Shown here in pieces: positions 33,035 through 45,061 of a DNA stretch of 64,000 nt. Source of the stretch: Diphasiastrum complanatum (Eukaryota; Streptophyta; Lycopodiopsida; Lycopodiales; Lycopodiaceae). A model generated the notes under the pieces. The model had not been told where the DNA came from. It searched no databases and saw only the letters and a list, made by a program, of their open reading frames with translations. Made by a program: the position numbers and the translations under genes. Every line of letters starts with the position of its first letter. Within the stretch, counting starts at the first letter, position 1. The DNA is taken from NCBI GenBank assembly GCA_029204225.1, contig CM055103.1:52049145-52113144 (forward strand). The letters run 5' to 3'.

Positions 33035-33430
33035 CAACATTGTGCAGATCATAAAAACCTGCACACTTTTTCTTTTTGTATCACTACAATCCGACACACG
33101 CTTAAAAAGTTATGGTAATCTGAAGATTAATACCCTACTTGATATCGGAGCCCAGCGACCCACGACCTATTCTCACTAAACATAATGCTCTGGTCGCATG
33201 GCTAAGATATTGTAGAATATCTTTACAGATTGTATAGATCATGAAAAATTGCACACTTTTGCTTTTTGGATCACTTCAATCCCACACATGGTTAAAAAGT
33301 TATAGCAGTCTGAAGATTCATACCCTACCTGATATCGGAGCCGAGCGACCCATGACCTATTCTCACTGAATATAATGCTCTGTTCTTGTGGCTGAGATAT
33401 TGTAGCACCTCTTTACACCATTGCTTAGAT
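33035..33430. repeat. Two-copy tandem repeat of about 190 bp
   Basis: Both copies carry TGCACACTTTT, TCACT.CAATCC, GGTTAAAAAGTTAT-type blocks, TCTGAAGATT, TACCCTAC.TGATATCGGAGCC, GACCTATTCTCACT and ATATTGTAG. Copy 1 spans about 33045-33225, copy 2 about 33240-33415. The second copy leads straight into the (CT)n segment at 33438. Confidence 0.8.
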
Positions 33431-33437
33431 TATGAAA

Positions 33438-33849
<412 letters not shown>

Positions 33850-34051
33850 TGAGTTGCCAGTCATTTGTGAAAAGCCTTATTGCAAAAAGGCTTACACAAC
33901 ATTTTCAAATAAATCACAGACACTTCAAAATAGCTAGAATGCGAAGGAGGTTGTGTATTAATTTGCATGTGAAAAGTGTCGTTTTTCTATTCGATGTGAG
34001 AAGAAGGTGTGCAAGGTAGGGTAACTATCTTTGTTTTCAAAGCAATTATGA

Positions 34052-34537
34052 TTGCTATTTTTCTTAGTATATGTTTTAACAAATGTGAGATATTTTTTTG
34101 ATCTTGTGGGTGATCCGCAAAATTTTGCCTTACTTTTACATTTTGATGGATTTCAAGCATCCAGAACCACTCAAAAGGATTGCGGTGTGATTGAAATTGC
34201 TATTCTCAATGTTGGGAGAAGCTCTACTATTGATATTTTACCAGTTTTGTTCTTGCTCTTTAGTTGCAAAAAACTTGTTCAAAAATCAAGTGATGTTTAT
34301 GGAACATTAATGAAACCTTTGGTGGAGGAGCTAGAATCTCTCTTTTTGGATGGAATTGAGTTGTATTACAACTATCCCTTGAAATATTTGACTAGCAGCA
34401 CAACAATAGTGTCAAAGAATTGTCGTGTTCGAGCAATGTTGATGATGGTGACAAGAGAGCATCCCGCTCAATGTAAAGTTGGTCTTTTCAAAGATGGTGC
34501 TTGCAAGGTGGCAAAAGTCCTCACAACCCTGTTGTGA
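34052..34537 (+). pseudogene. TNP2-like transposase C-terminal part, unit 1
   Basis: This 161-codon ORF has the pattern of the TNP2 (En/Spm or CACTA-type) transposase core. FDLVGDPQNFALLLHFDGFQ matches the D-x-x-N-x(4)-DGF block. A hydrophobic strand follows, then LMKPLVEELESLFLDGIELY and RVRAMLMMVTREHPAQCKVG, like the conserved L-x-PLV-x-EL-x-x-L and R-A-x-L-x(5)-D-x-PA blocks. The last block has Glu-His where the usual Asp-x-Pro stands. The rest of the protein for this unit is missing upstream. Expected role: cutting and joining DNA ends. This copy is only a fragment. Confidence 0.68.
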
Positions 34538-34950
34538 CCTGTCCTAAAGAATTTTTAGATGGTCTTCAGTAGGTTTTAGACAAAAATTGGTGAAAATACA
34601 GCCCCCATTATGTGGTTATTATAGATTTTTTGCTGTTTTAGTAATCTACAAGCTAACTCTGAGGGAAAACATGATTTTCAAATCTGATTGAGAATGTCTA
34701 CGATCGCCTAAGGCTTTGAATTATAGTTCTAAAGCCTAATTTTCAAGTTAAGACACTATTCCGTCAATAGCATCGTTGCCAAGACATGCTAGGGAATGTG
34801 CATCCTACAATCATGAGACAATTGGATGATGCAAGCAGGTCTATTGATAGAACTGCCTCTATAGAAAGTACACAAGAAGCTTCTAATTTGCATGGTGAAT
34901 GTAGAAGGACATGATGTAATTGCATGTTGTATTGTGGAGGTGGGTGAATG

Positions 34951-36523
34951 GTAGCTCCTGCTACTCTCATGAGGCACCAACTCCTCCAACGAAAATATGG
35001 TAATATTGTTTCCAATTTAGGATTTCCTAACGAAAACGAGCATCAAAATATTCCTTTTGTTGATGTCGATGCTTGTAATGCCTCTCATGAGGAGGTGGAG
35101 TTTGAAGAGTTGGATCCACTACATGAAGAAGAAACTCAAGAATCAAACTTGACTGATCAAATAATTGAAAGGGTCATCGAGTTGCAAACATTGTGGGATT
35201 AGTTTCAAGCGCCTATATAATTTCAAGATGAAATGCTTCAAATTTTATTTGGAGATATGGGTGGTCCCCATGCTGGAAAACAAAATAATGAAAAAAAAAA
35301 AGCCAAGATTTAGCAAACTTTTAGTCCAGCTTCCAACAACATGGGATGGGGATCTTGATGAAGTAAGGATTCTTGTCTGTTGGGAGCAATTGAACAACTT
35401 ATATTCAGGCTTAGGGATGACTCAAGTACAATGCTATAGATTGTGTACTGGTTCAGTTGACAATCCAAATGAACCAGAGCTGCTTTTGCCTAGTGAAGAA
35501 GACAATTACAACAAGAATGCAACATATTGCCTATGTGTAGAAGATGCATGAAAAAGGAAAAAACTTAAACGTGATTGCTCGTCATGTTGTGAAAGATGCA
35601 CAAAATGTGGTGTGCCAAGAAAAGATATAGTTGTTTTTTACTATGCTCCTATTGGCCCACAATTACAACTTTTGACAAAAGGTAGAACCATTTGTCATGA
35701 ATTCTTGAAAATGTGGCGCAACAAAGAAAGATGGTTGCGTAAAGATGTGCTGAAATGTCCAAAATCAATTAAGGAGTTTTGGGATGGTGAAAAATGTTGA
35801 GCTACAAAAACATTTTGGGATCCGGACTCATTTTATGAGTTGCCAGTCATTTGTGAAAAGCCTTATTGCAAAAAGGCTTACACAACATTTTCAAATAAAT
35901 CACAGACACTTCAAAATAGCTAGAATGCGAAGGAGGTTGTGTATTAATTTGCATGTGAAAAGTGTCGTTTTTCTATTCGATGTGAGAAGAAGGTGTGCAA
36001 GGTAGGGTAACTATCTTTGTTTTCAAAGCAATTATGATTGCTATTTTTCTTAGTATATGTTTTAACAAATGTGAGATATTTTTTTGATCTTGTGGGTGAT
36101 CCGCAAAATTTTGCCTTACTTTTACATTTTGATGGATTTCAAGCATCCAGAACCACTCAAAAGGATTGCGGTGTGATTGAAATTGCTATTCTCAATGTTG
36201 GGAGAAGCTCTACTATTGATATTTTACCAGTTTTGTTCTTGCTCTTTAGTTGCAAAAAACTTGTTCAAAAATCAAGTGATGTTTCTGGAACATTAATGAA
36301 ACCTTTGGTGGAGGAACTAGAATCTCTCTTTTTGGATGGAATTGAGTTGTATTACAACTATCCCTTGAAATATTTGACTAGCAGCACAACAATAGTGTCA
36401 AAGAATTGCCGTGTTCGAGCAATGTTGATGATGGTGACAAGAGAGCATCCCGCTCAATGTAAAGTTGGTCTTTTCAAAGATGGTGCTTGCAAGGTGGCAA
36501 AAGTCCTCACAACCCTGTTGTGA
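34951..36523 (+). pseudogene. TNP2-like transposase spanning units 1 and 2
   Basis: Ordered plus-strand blocks are: an acidic N-terminal ORF (34948-35202); a second ORF (35165-35551) in another frame, with LPTTWDGDLDEVRILVCWEQ; then a Cys cluster CSSCCERCTKCGVPRKD and FYYAPIGPQLQLLTKG (35575-35680), resembling the CxxC plus YxPLxPRLQRL block of TNP2 proteins; FWDPDSFYELPVICEKPYCK after a TGA; and the DGFQ core (36038-36523). Stops and one frameshift break it. The stop-rich stretch 35940-36060 begins with AAGGTAGGG and may hide an intron. The array boundary at 35835 falls inside this gene. Confidence 0.62.
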
Positions 36524-36936
36524 CCTGTCCTAAAGAATTTTTAGATGGTCTTCAGTAGGTTTTAGACAAAAATTGGTGAAAATACAGCCCCCATTATGTG
36601 GTTATTATAGATTTTTTGCTGTTTTAGTAATCTACAAGCTAACTCTGAGGGAAAACATGATTTTCAAATCTGATTGAGAATGTCTACGATCGCCTAAGGC
36701 TTTGAATTATAGTTCTAAAGCCTAATTTTCAAGTTAAGACACTATTCCGTCAATAGCATCGTTGCCAAGACATGCTAGGGAATGTGCATCCTACAATCAT
36801 GAGACAATTGGATGATGCAAGCAGGTCTATTGATAGAACTGCCTCTATAGAAAGTACACAAGAAGCTTCTAATTTGCATGGTGAATGTAGAAGGACATGA
36901 TGTAATTGCATGTTGTATTGTGGAGGTGGGTGAATG

Positions 36937-38471
36937 GTAGCTCCTGCTACTCTCATGAGGCACCAACTCCTCCAACGAAAATATGGTAATATTGTTTCCA
37001 ATTTAGGATTTCCTAACGAAAACGAGCATCAAAATATTCCTTTTGTTGATGTCGATGCTTGTAATGCCTCTCATGAGGAGGTGGAGTTTGAAGAGTTGGA
37101 TCCACTACATGAAGAAGAAACTCAAGAATCAAACTTGACTGATCAAATAATTGAAAGGGTCATCGAGTTGCAAACATTGTGGGATTAGTTTCAAGCGCCT
37201 ATATAATTTCAAGATGAAATGCTTCAAATTTTATTTGGAGATATGGGTGGTCCCCATGCTGGAAAACAAAATAATGAAAAAAAAAAAGCCAAGATTTAGC
37301 AAACTTTTAGTCCAGCTTCCAACAACATGGGATGGGGATCTTGATGAAGTAAGGATTCTTGTCTGTTGGGAGCAATTGAACAACTTATATTCAGGCTTAG
37401 GGATGACTCAAGTACAATGCTATAGATTGTGTACTGGTTCAGTTGACAATCCAAATGAACCAGAGCTGCTTTTGCCTAGTGAAGAAGACAATTACAACAA
37501 GAATGCAACATATTGCCTATGTGTAGAAGATGCATGAAAAAGGAAAAAACTTAAACGTGATTGCTCGTCATGTTGTGAAAGATGCACAAAATGTGGTGTG
37601 CCAAGAAAAGATATAGTTGTTTTTTACTATTCTCCTATTGGCCCACAATTACAACTTTTGACAAAAGGTAGAACCATTTGTCATGAATTCTTGAAAATGT
37701 GGCGCAACAAAGAAAGATGGTTGCGTAAAGATGTGCTGAAATGTCCAAAATCAATTAAGGAGTTTTGGGATGGTGAAAAATGTTGAGCTACAAAAACATT
37801 TTGGGATCCGGACTCATTTTATGAGTTGCCAGTCATTTGTGAAAAGCCTTATTGCAAAAAGGCTTACACAACATTTTCAAATAAATCACAGACACTTCAA
37901 AATAGCTAGAATGCGAAGGAGGTTGTGTATTAATTTGCATGTGAAAAGTGTCGTTTTTCTATTCGATGTGAGAAGAAGGTGTGCAAGGTAGGGTAACTAT
38001 CTTTGTTTTCAAAGCAATTATGATTGCTATTTTTCTTAGTATATGTTTTAACAAATGTGAGATATTTTTTTGATCTTGTGGGTGATCCGCAAAATTTTGC
38101 CTTACTTTTACATTTTGATGGATTTCAAGCATCCAGAACCACTCAAAAGGATTGCGGTGTGATTGAAATTGCTATTCTCAATGTTGGGAGAAGCTCTACT
38201 ATTGATATTTTACCAGTTTTGTTCTTGCTCTTTAGTTGCAAAAAACTTGTTCAAAAATCAAGTGATGTTTCTGGAACATTAATGAAACCTTTGGTGGAGG
38301 AACTAGAATCTCTCTTTTTGGATGGAATTGAGTTGTATTACAACTATCCCTTGAAATATTTGACTAGCAGCACAACAATAGTGTCAAAGAATTGCCGTGT
38401 TCGAGCAATGTTGATGATGGTGACAAGAGAGCATCCCGCTCAATGTAAAGTTGGTCTTTTCAAAGATGGTG
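36937..38471 (+). pseudogene. TNP2-like transposase spanning units 2 and 3
   Basis: The same gene order is repeated 1986 bp downstream, with the same stops and frameshift. The one visible change in the tail is Ala to Ser in YYSPIGPQ (37629). It is cut at 38471, where a TNP2 ORF switches to unrelated sequence (GGTCAGGCC). The identical inactivating lesions show the gene was already dead before the array formed. Confidence 0.62.
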
Positions 38472-40069
38472 GTCAGGCCTTTTGTCGAAGAGATAGAGCC
38501 TAGTCTATATTGGACGAAACAAATGCAAATTTCCAAGGACACTAACTCTATGATGGAAATAGATACCAAGCTAGGTATCCACCACCCAAGCGATCAATTT
38601 TTGAATGACCACAAAGATTCACTACATAGCATGTCTCTACAGATAACTCATGATCTGTACACAACACTTTCATAACCGAGAATCCTGTAATTTGGTTATC
38701 TTCTAGGAGAGAATATTTCTCAAAGAGTGCTATTACACATCCAAAATCTCAACCGGAGATTAACTCAAAAGAATATTTTGCTAGCATGAATTTCTACCCT
38801 TGCATCAATCCACGGATCTCAGTCCAAACTAAGATCAAATTGACTGTTTCTAGCAAGGAACAAGTTTCAACAAACCCTCATCTTGCAATAGAATTATCAG
38901 GTTAATTTACGAGCAAAGGTTGTGAAATTGGACAACTCTTCAATTGATGTCACTTTAAAGGATACATGGATTGATTCAATTTTGGAGCTAGGAACACCAT
39001 TTATGCAATTCTTAGAACGCGACAAAAAAGGACTACATTCAAAACTTATGCAAGTGAACGTCAAAGGAAAATTTTGCACAAATGCTAGTGGTATAATCAT
39101 TGATTTTGATAGATTGAAGTTAATAGCAAAGTAAAATAGACGATGTCAATTAGTCCTAGTAGATCAAAGCAAATATTGAATTAAACAAAATTATCATTAT
39201 AGTCAATTCAATTGTCAAGTTTTTGTTATTTTCTTCTTAGCTTGAGAAGCATAGTATTTTATCTTTTACAACCACAGTGACCAACAATATTTGCACAAAT
39301 ATCTATGGACCAAGAGACTATATAGATCCTGAACTTTTATTTATTTATGAAGTCAACCATGACATTTTCAACGTCTTTTCATTTCTTTTGAATCATCATA
39401 TTCCGTCGAGCAAATGTTGTGCAATGCTTTTTGCTAAGTTTAAGAGAAAGTGATTGTGATGCTACGATTTGGAAAGAACACTTAAAAAAAAATCCAATTT
39501 TTAAAATCCGATATGAGCAAATCACATCATTCAAAACATACATAAAACTTCTTACCAAAACGACAATCAATCGCCAATATAATGTGACAACTTATGTTTG
39601 TTTTTGTTTTTCAAATGCATGGATTAAAAGTTGGTAGTATATCATTGTGACACCGATTCAGCAACAACAATTTGAGAAATTGTGACATGCATCAATCCAA
39701 TTGGAACAATGAAAGTCATCATTATACAAACAAATACTGACAACAAAGTAGAAGTATATCCTTGGCAAGAACCAAGAACAACCATAGAACCACATATCTC
39801 ATCAAACAACAAAAAATGAAAGCGATACAAATGGACAGAAACAATGAAACAAAATCTACACTCTCTAATAAATCAATTTCACTACTTGCTACAAATGTAG
39901 ATTGTTAACAAATTTAAGCAAGTCCATCAAGACTCACAACTATCAAACAACATCATCATTTATTACTTCAGAAAGTATATAAAAACAAATGAATATCACC
40001 AACTACTAAATGAAACAAAAAACACATTAATGAATCCACTTAAACAATTTCAGTGAGCAAAAAAAAGAG
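38472..40069. other. Unassigned AT-rich region right of the array
   Basis: Short ORFs occur at 38451-38675, 38922-39134 (LDNSSIDVTLKDTWIDSILE...) and 39419-39637, with no family I can name. The stretch may be part of another decayed DNA transposon. It has no retroelement motif. Confidence 0.45.
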
Positions 40070-40300
40070 TTGAAGATTTCATGCAAAAACATGGAGGAAA
40101 TTCCAAAAAAAATTGTAAAGTACAAAGAAAGAATCAAAGATTCTCCTAAAATAAGATGCGTTTGTTGTGATAGATTATTTTTCAATTTCCAAGTCTATAC
40201 TCTAACAGAGAGAGCAATCACTTACTTAAAAAAATTAACATTATTTGACGAAAAACTGACATTCATGTATAAAAGTTATGCAAATCTTGCAAAGCTATAG
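40070..40300 (+). CDS. Small Lys-rich ORF with a CxxC pair, unrecognised
   Basis: This 76-codon ORF reads MKISCKNMEEIPKKIVKYKE, then KIRCVCCDRLFFNFQVYTL. The CVCC-x-RL-F-F block faintly recalls the N-terminal Cys region of Helitron-like proteins, but no Rep or helicase motif follows nearby. It could equally be chance in AT-rich DNA. The region on to 41100 is AT-rich and stop-dense. Confidence 0.2.
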   Translation: MKISCKNMEEIPKKIVKYKERIKDSPKIRCVCCDRLFFNFQVYTLTERAITYLKKLTLFDEKLTFMYKSYANLAKL

Positions 40301-41100
40301 TTCGTACAACATAATTATCATTATTACCAAATCCAATAACTCATAACCAAAACATAAACCCATTACATAAAGTAATAAAAAATTACAAATCTTATCAAAC
40401 CCTTAAAAAATTAATTCACATATTTCAAAATAATTACACAAAATGATTTATCTAGGCTCTTCAACAACTCATGGGCCAAAAGGCTCAAATATTTTTTCAA
40501 TAAGACATTATTATGTAAAGTCATATAACCAATTTATCCTTTTTAATTAGAACTTTAATTGATTCAAACCTTGGGCCATAGTTTTAAAAAGCCAACAAGT
40601 ACAGGAATGGAATCAACATCTTTCTCTAAAAAAATAGCTTTGTACAAAACTTATAATAAATTGACTTTTAAAATAAATAAAAAATATTATAGATCTCATC
40701 TAACATTCAAATGTCTGCTAAAAACTTGCTAAAAACTACTCTCCAATTTTGAAACTACAAGATAATTACACAAAATAATTTATCACAACGATATAAAAAA
40801 CACTTTAAACAAATCTTAAAATTTTAGGATTCATGCTACTATGACATGGCAAGGCCTTTGTGGTCCAGTACCACATCGTCCTTGTTTTGTACATGCATAC
40901 AAGTAGCTAGATTTTGGAACCTGCCTTATAGGCAGGGGCACATAGTAGATAGTAGATAGAAAAAAAATTGACATACTTGTCTTCCAAATAATTTATTGGA
41001 ATATTATTTTTGTTTACTTAATTTAATATTTATTGAGTTGCCACGTGTTTACAAAATAGCTAACTAAAATGTAAATGTGGTTTTATTGAATTAATAGGGT
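40301..41100. other. AT-rich stretch, nothing recognised
   Basis: Stops are frequent in all frames. There are no repeats longer than 15 bp and no structured element that I can see. Confidence 0.55.
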
Positions 41101-41166
41101 AAATTTGTTTTGAGGGATAAATCTTTATGCGCTAGTTCTGTCCATGGTAGCCATTCTCATGCGTTC

Positions 41167-41850
41167 CTACATGCATTTTGCCTTGTGGAATATTCTCTCG
41201 TGGCTTCTTGCATGTGTTCTCTTCTCTTCTTTGCCTAGGAGAGAATACATCTGAAGTGCAGTAGTCTGCCACATCCTGTTCCTCTTTCTATAACCCATCA
41301 CCGCTTCCTGGAGCTTATGCAATTTCTCATTTATGAATTTGAATCTGTTCTGTCCCAGTTTCAAGGCTACTGTTGAGGCTACACAAGATTCGCACATCGA
41401 TTTCAAGTGATCTTCTATGGTAGGCACTTTTGTTACCATCTCTAATTTTCTCATCAAACTGAGGCTTCCCAAGTTCAAGTGACCAAGCCTCTTCTGCCAC
41501 AACTCAGTTTGCGATGGAATGGACGATACAAGTCCATGCTGCCCCTTGATTGTAGCATTCAACCTGTACAATTTTGTATTGGGCTCTCTTACTCCATCCG
41601 CAATAACTTTGAACTTTTGGTTCACATCCTTCACAAAGCAATGATTATGGGCGAATTCTACTTTCAACTTTTGATAGTAATGACTCCAACAAAAAGTAGA
41701 TTTTTCTTCAAACCTGGTACATAAAGTACCTCCCTGATCATCCTACTTTTGACATCAGGTAGTTGGATTGAAATGGTACTATCTCCTTGATCTTGCACAC
41801 CTCACCATTTGCTTGTGAAACGGACGATGGGCTGTATCCATTACGGAACA
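41167..41850 (-). pseudogene. Copia Q pre-integrase fragment
   Basis: The minus strand reads KLYRLNATIKGQHGLV, LWQKRLGHLNLGSLSLMRKL (integrase zinc-site His residues) and MCESCVASTVALKLGQNRF, with the CxxC partner. After FKFINEKLHK the frame leaves the integrase sequence. The part at 41700-41850 gives protease-side blocks in broken frames. There is no RT. Confidence 0.72.
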
Positions 41851-41856
41851 TGGATG

Positions 41857-42117
41857 TCAGACATCGCACCTTGCATCGTAGGTGTTCCTACGTCTTGAAA
41901 TCCGAATTGCCAACGCTCTAGCCTGTTTGACTTGTGGCACCAACGTCGTAACACCAGCCTTCTCGGATGCTGCTTTTTTAACGTCTTTTAGTGATTTTTT
42001 GCGGAATATAGAAAGATAAGACGAATAGTCCATCCATTCCATATCGCATCCCGTGACAGATTCTTCATAGATTGTCACGAAAGCTTTCAGTTGTGTGTTA
42101 TAGTTTGTGTAATCCAA
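41857..42117 (-). CDS. Hypothetical 86-codon ORF
   Basis: The ORF starts MDYTNYNTQLKAFVTIYEES and is Lys/Arg-rich toward its end. It shows no domain, signal peptide or membrane segment. It sits between copia Q and copia L gag fragments and is probably a chance frame or element remnant. Confidence 0.2.
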   Translation of the reverse strand: MDYTNYNTQLKAFVTIYEESVTGCDMEWMDYSSYLSIFRKKSLKDVKKAASEKAGVTTLVPQVKQARALAIRISRRRNTYDARCDV

Positions 42118-42689
42118 ATCAGTCGGACTTTTTTACTACCAAAATCAGAAAGTATCATGTTTGCTAGATCACTACTTTAATTTCAGATTAGTAAATCAAC
42201 TTTCAAATATCGAGGTGTTAGGAATAGCAATTCATAACTTAGGATTACCATTAGGATTCAGCCGAATAGGAAAGGACACGGTCGGTAAGTATGACGGGAT
42301 TAGGACGGAGGGGCCAATTCTTGGAGGGCACCGTCGTAAGAATATAATATAGAATGGTGTGAGCAGTAAGTGCGCTCATTTTTGGGAACTTTGTGATTCT
42401 TCTTCGTGTTCTTGTGTGACAGTGCTTGCGCATTATTTCTGTTGATTAATTGTTGTCTTTCAATACGTTCTGTCTTGGCTTCAATTATCTCTAGCTTGTG
42501 CTGCCAAGATTAAATTATATCCTTCAAAGGTTATGGGCCCACGTCGGTTTGGAATATTGATCGCGTGAAAAAGGGTGGTTTGACACAAATTACCTCGGAG
42601 GATCAGGAAGAAGCGAAAGTGCGATCTTGGAAGATCAGGAGAAAGGAGCGCGCCTGTAAAAGGGATGGAGGGAGCTACTTTGGTTGAAT

Positions 42690-43190
42690 CAAGGGCAATC
42701 GAGAAGCTGACGCCAACAACTATGCGAGCTGGAGCTGGAAAATGAGGTTAATTCTGGAGGAGAGAGGCCTGTGGGGTAGACAGTTGAATGCGATGAGGAA
42801 GGGATGGCACTTAATCAAGCTGTAGCGGAAGCGTGGGAGACCATGGTGAGAAAGACATACCTGATAATCTGTCTTGCACTTGGAGATACAGCGATAAATA
42901 GAGTCAGGCACACCAAGACGTCGATGGAAGCATGGACGCAGCTGAAGGAGGCATACGAGATGCAATGGATAGCCAACATCTTACTTTTGCAAAGCATCTG
43001 GCAAACATATGAATGGGGAGCGGTGACAGCATGAGTGTTCACTTGGAGAAGATCAAGACTATGGCACGACAACTGGAAGAAGCGGACGCGACGGTAGAAC
43101 AAAGGCTATTGATCTACAGAATATTAGGAAGCTTGCTAGACCTATATGAGGCCCTAGAGCAAGATTACAGTCCATCCTGAGCATTCAGCA
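42690..43190 (+). pseudogene. Copia L gag remnant
   Basis: Plus-strand blocks in three frames read NNYASWSWKMRLILEERGLW, TYLIICLALGDTAINRV, TSMEAWTQLKEAYE, SVHLEKIKTMARQLEEADA and LLIYRILGSLLDLYEALEQD. This is the order of a UBN2-type copia gag. At least two frameshifts and several stops break it, and no nucleocapsid or pol follows. Confidence 0.72.
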
Positions 43191-43289
43191 AAATGAGGAG
43201 TTAAAGCTAGCAAGTGATGGATAGGTGGAAATTGTAATGCATATGTAAAAAACTAGTGAACATTTTTTAATTAACATTGCCAAGATCTT

Positions 43290-43866
43290 GTCAAAGTTTT
43301 CAATGTATAGATTTTGGGTCATGCAACGGGTGAAAAACCTTGGTGCACGAAATATTGCGTATTCTTGTTGGAGGAAAATCCGATTTGTTTGCAATTTTCA
43401 ACACATTTTGAGCTTTAATTGAGCTCAAGACTTAGAATCAACTAATAATAGCAAATAATTTATAATTACCATGTGATTGTTTTGCTACTGCAAGTTAATC
43501 TATCATGTAGTTGAAGTGGTAGATCATAATAGCTGATCAGCTAGACAATGATGCTTGAACGGGTTTTATGTAGTTGTGTTGCTAGAAAATACATTATCTT
43601 CACTTCTTTACTTAATATCATAGATTTTGGGCTATGTATTGGGTGGAATATCCCGGTGCACAAAATATTGTGTATTCTTGTTGTTGAGAAATCCAATACC
43701 AATATGTGATTTGTTTGCAACAGTAGGCAAATATCGAGCTTTAACTGAACTAATAATTTAGAGTCAACTGATACCATCGAATAATTTGCAATCACAGTGT
43801 CATTGTTTTGTTGCGAGCGAATCTTTTCCGTATTTGAGGTGGTAGATCATAATATCTGATCATGTT
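43290..43866. repeat. Diverged tandem repeat of about 320 bp
   Basis: The block ATAGATTTTGGG.(C/T)ATG, GGGTG, CCGGTGCAC.AAATATTG.GTATTCTTGTTG, GATTTGTTTGCAA, CGAGCTTTAA.TGA, TCAACTGATA and GAGGTGGTAGATCATAATA.CTGATCA occurs at 43300-43548 and 43617-43865. The copies differ by many substitutions. It could be a pair of LTR-like ends, but no PBS or coding part joins them. Confidence 0.7.
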
Positions 43867-44536
43867 CCATGTAGGTGTATTGCTGGAAAATAAACTACCT
43901 TTGCGTAATTTTTGCATGGTACTATCTATTCCCAAAAACTCAAACACATGTATAAAAATGTTGATAGACATTCGGAGGAAGTCCTTGATCAACCCCAATG
44001 CAAGTGCTTGTTTTCTACCAACAATGTACATTCTTTGCTCACTAAAAACATGTATGATTCGTATCTTTAATATTTTGCATGGATCCATTTATAAATGTAG
44101 ATGGACATTTCGGATTCGGAACGTCAAATAAATAGCAATGTCGATTTTTTTACTAATGTTAATATTACATTTTCTATTTGAATTCATGATAACAGGAATT
44201 TTTTTAAATCAAATGATAACAAAACTTTCTTACTATTTTCTATTATTGATTTGACAGAGGAGCTGCAACACATAGCAACAAACATGAAATCGCTGCTAAC
44301 GTATGGCACTATTAAAAGCTAAAATTCTAAAATATAGAATTTCCTACTTTTGATTTCATACATATTGGTGATTTTTAACATAGCTGTATTTTTAACTTGT
44401 AGAAGAATCTCGTCAATCTGAACAAGACTTCCAAGCAATCAAACCTTTAGGTGGTGTTTGCAGCAATTTCAAGTAAAGTGTAATAGTTGTTTCAATAAAT
44501 TGGATTGACTATCGTTTATTGGAATAAATTGTATGC

Positions 44537-45061
44537 ATGTTCATGATGGTAGAGGTTGGGAGTTTATCCGCAACAACAAAACGAGTCCTAGTTCAATTAT
44601 CGTCTACACATATGGTAGCCCCAGAAATATGTAAACTAGCAATAACAATTGACCCATTGGCAATTAGGCCTATTGATGTCCCCCGTACCTCTATTAAATC
44701 ATATGAGTTGTTTGAACAATGTGTGGAGTCAAGTGCACATAATCTGGAAACAAATCCACCCACATCCAATTCCAATTCGCTGCCTTGTATTTGTTAAAGA
44801 GGAATTTCACAACTGTACATAGATGATATTGAACTAGGCTTATATAATATAATGTTTGAAGGCCAAAATTTGCCAAAATATGGCAACTTTTCACAAGATT
44901 TTCCATATCAGAAAGTGTTAAAATTTGATATGACTGACATTCATGGTAACCACACAATCACATTTCCAGTCCCCCAAGCGCACTGCACACCTTTTCTCCA
45001 ATTGACAATTGATGACTGTATTCGATTAATGAATTTTCATATGGAAAAAAAAGAAACCTAA
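44537..45061 (+). pseudogene. Unrecognised ORF with one internal stop
   Basis: Two ORFs in the same frame (44537-44797 and 44852-45061) are separated by a single TAA and a short open gap, giving about 170 codons. Blocks include KRVLVQLSSTHMVAPEICKL, CVESSAHNLETNPPTS and VLKFDMTDIHGNHTITFPVP. A stretch ending CTTGTAG before 44405 and GTTTGCAG at 44458-44465 look like 3' splice sites, so this may be the exon of a decayed gene. I do not recognise the family. The average composition differs from the flanking AT-rich DNA. Confidence 0.35.
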
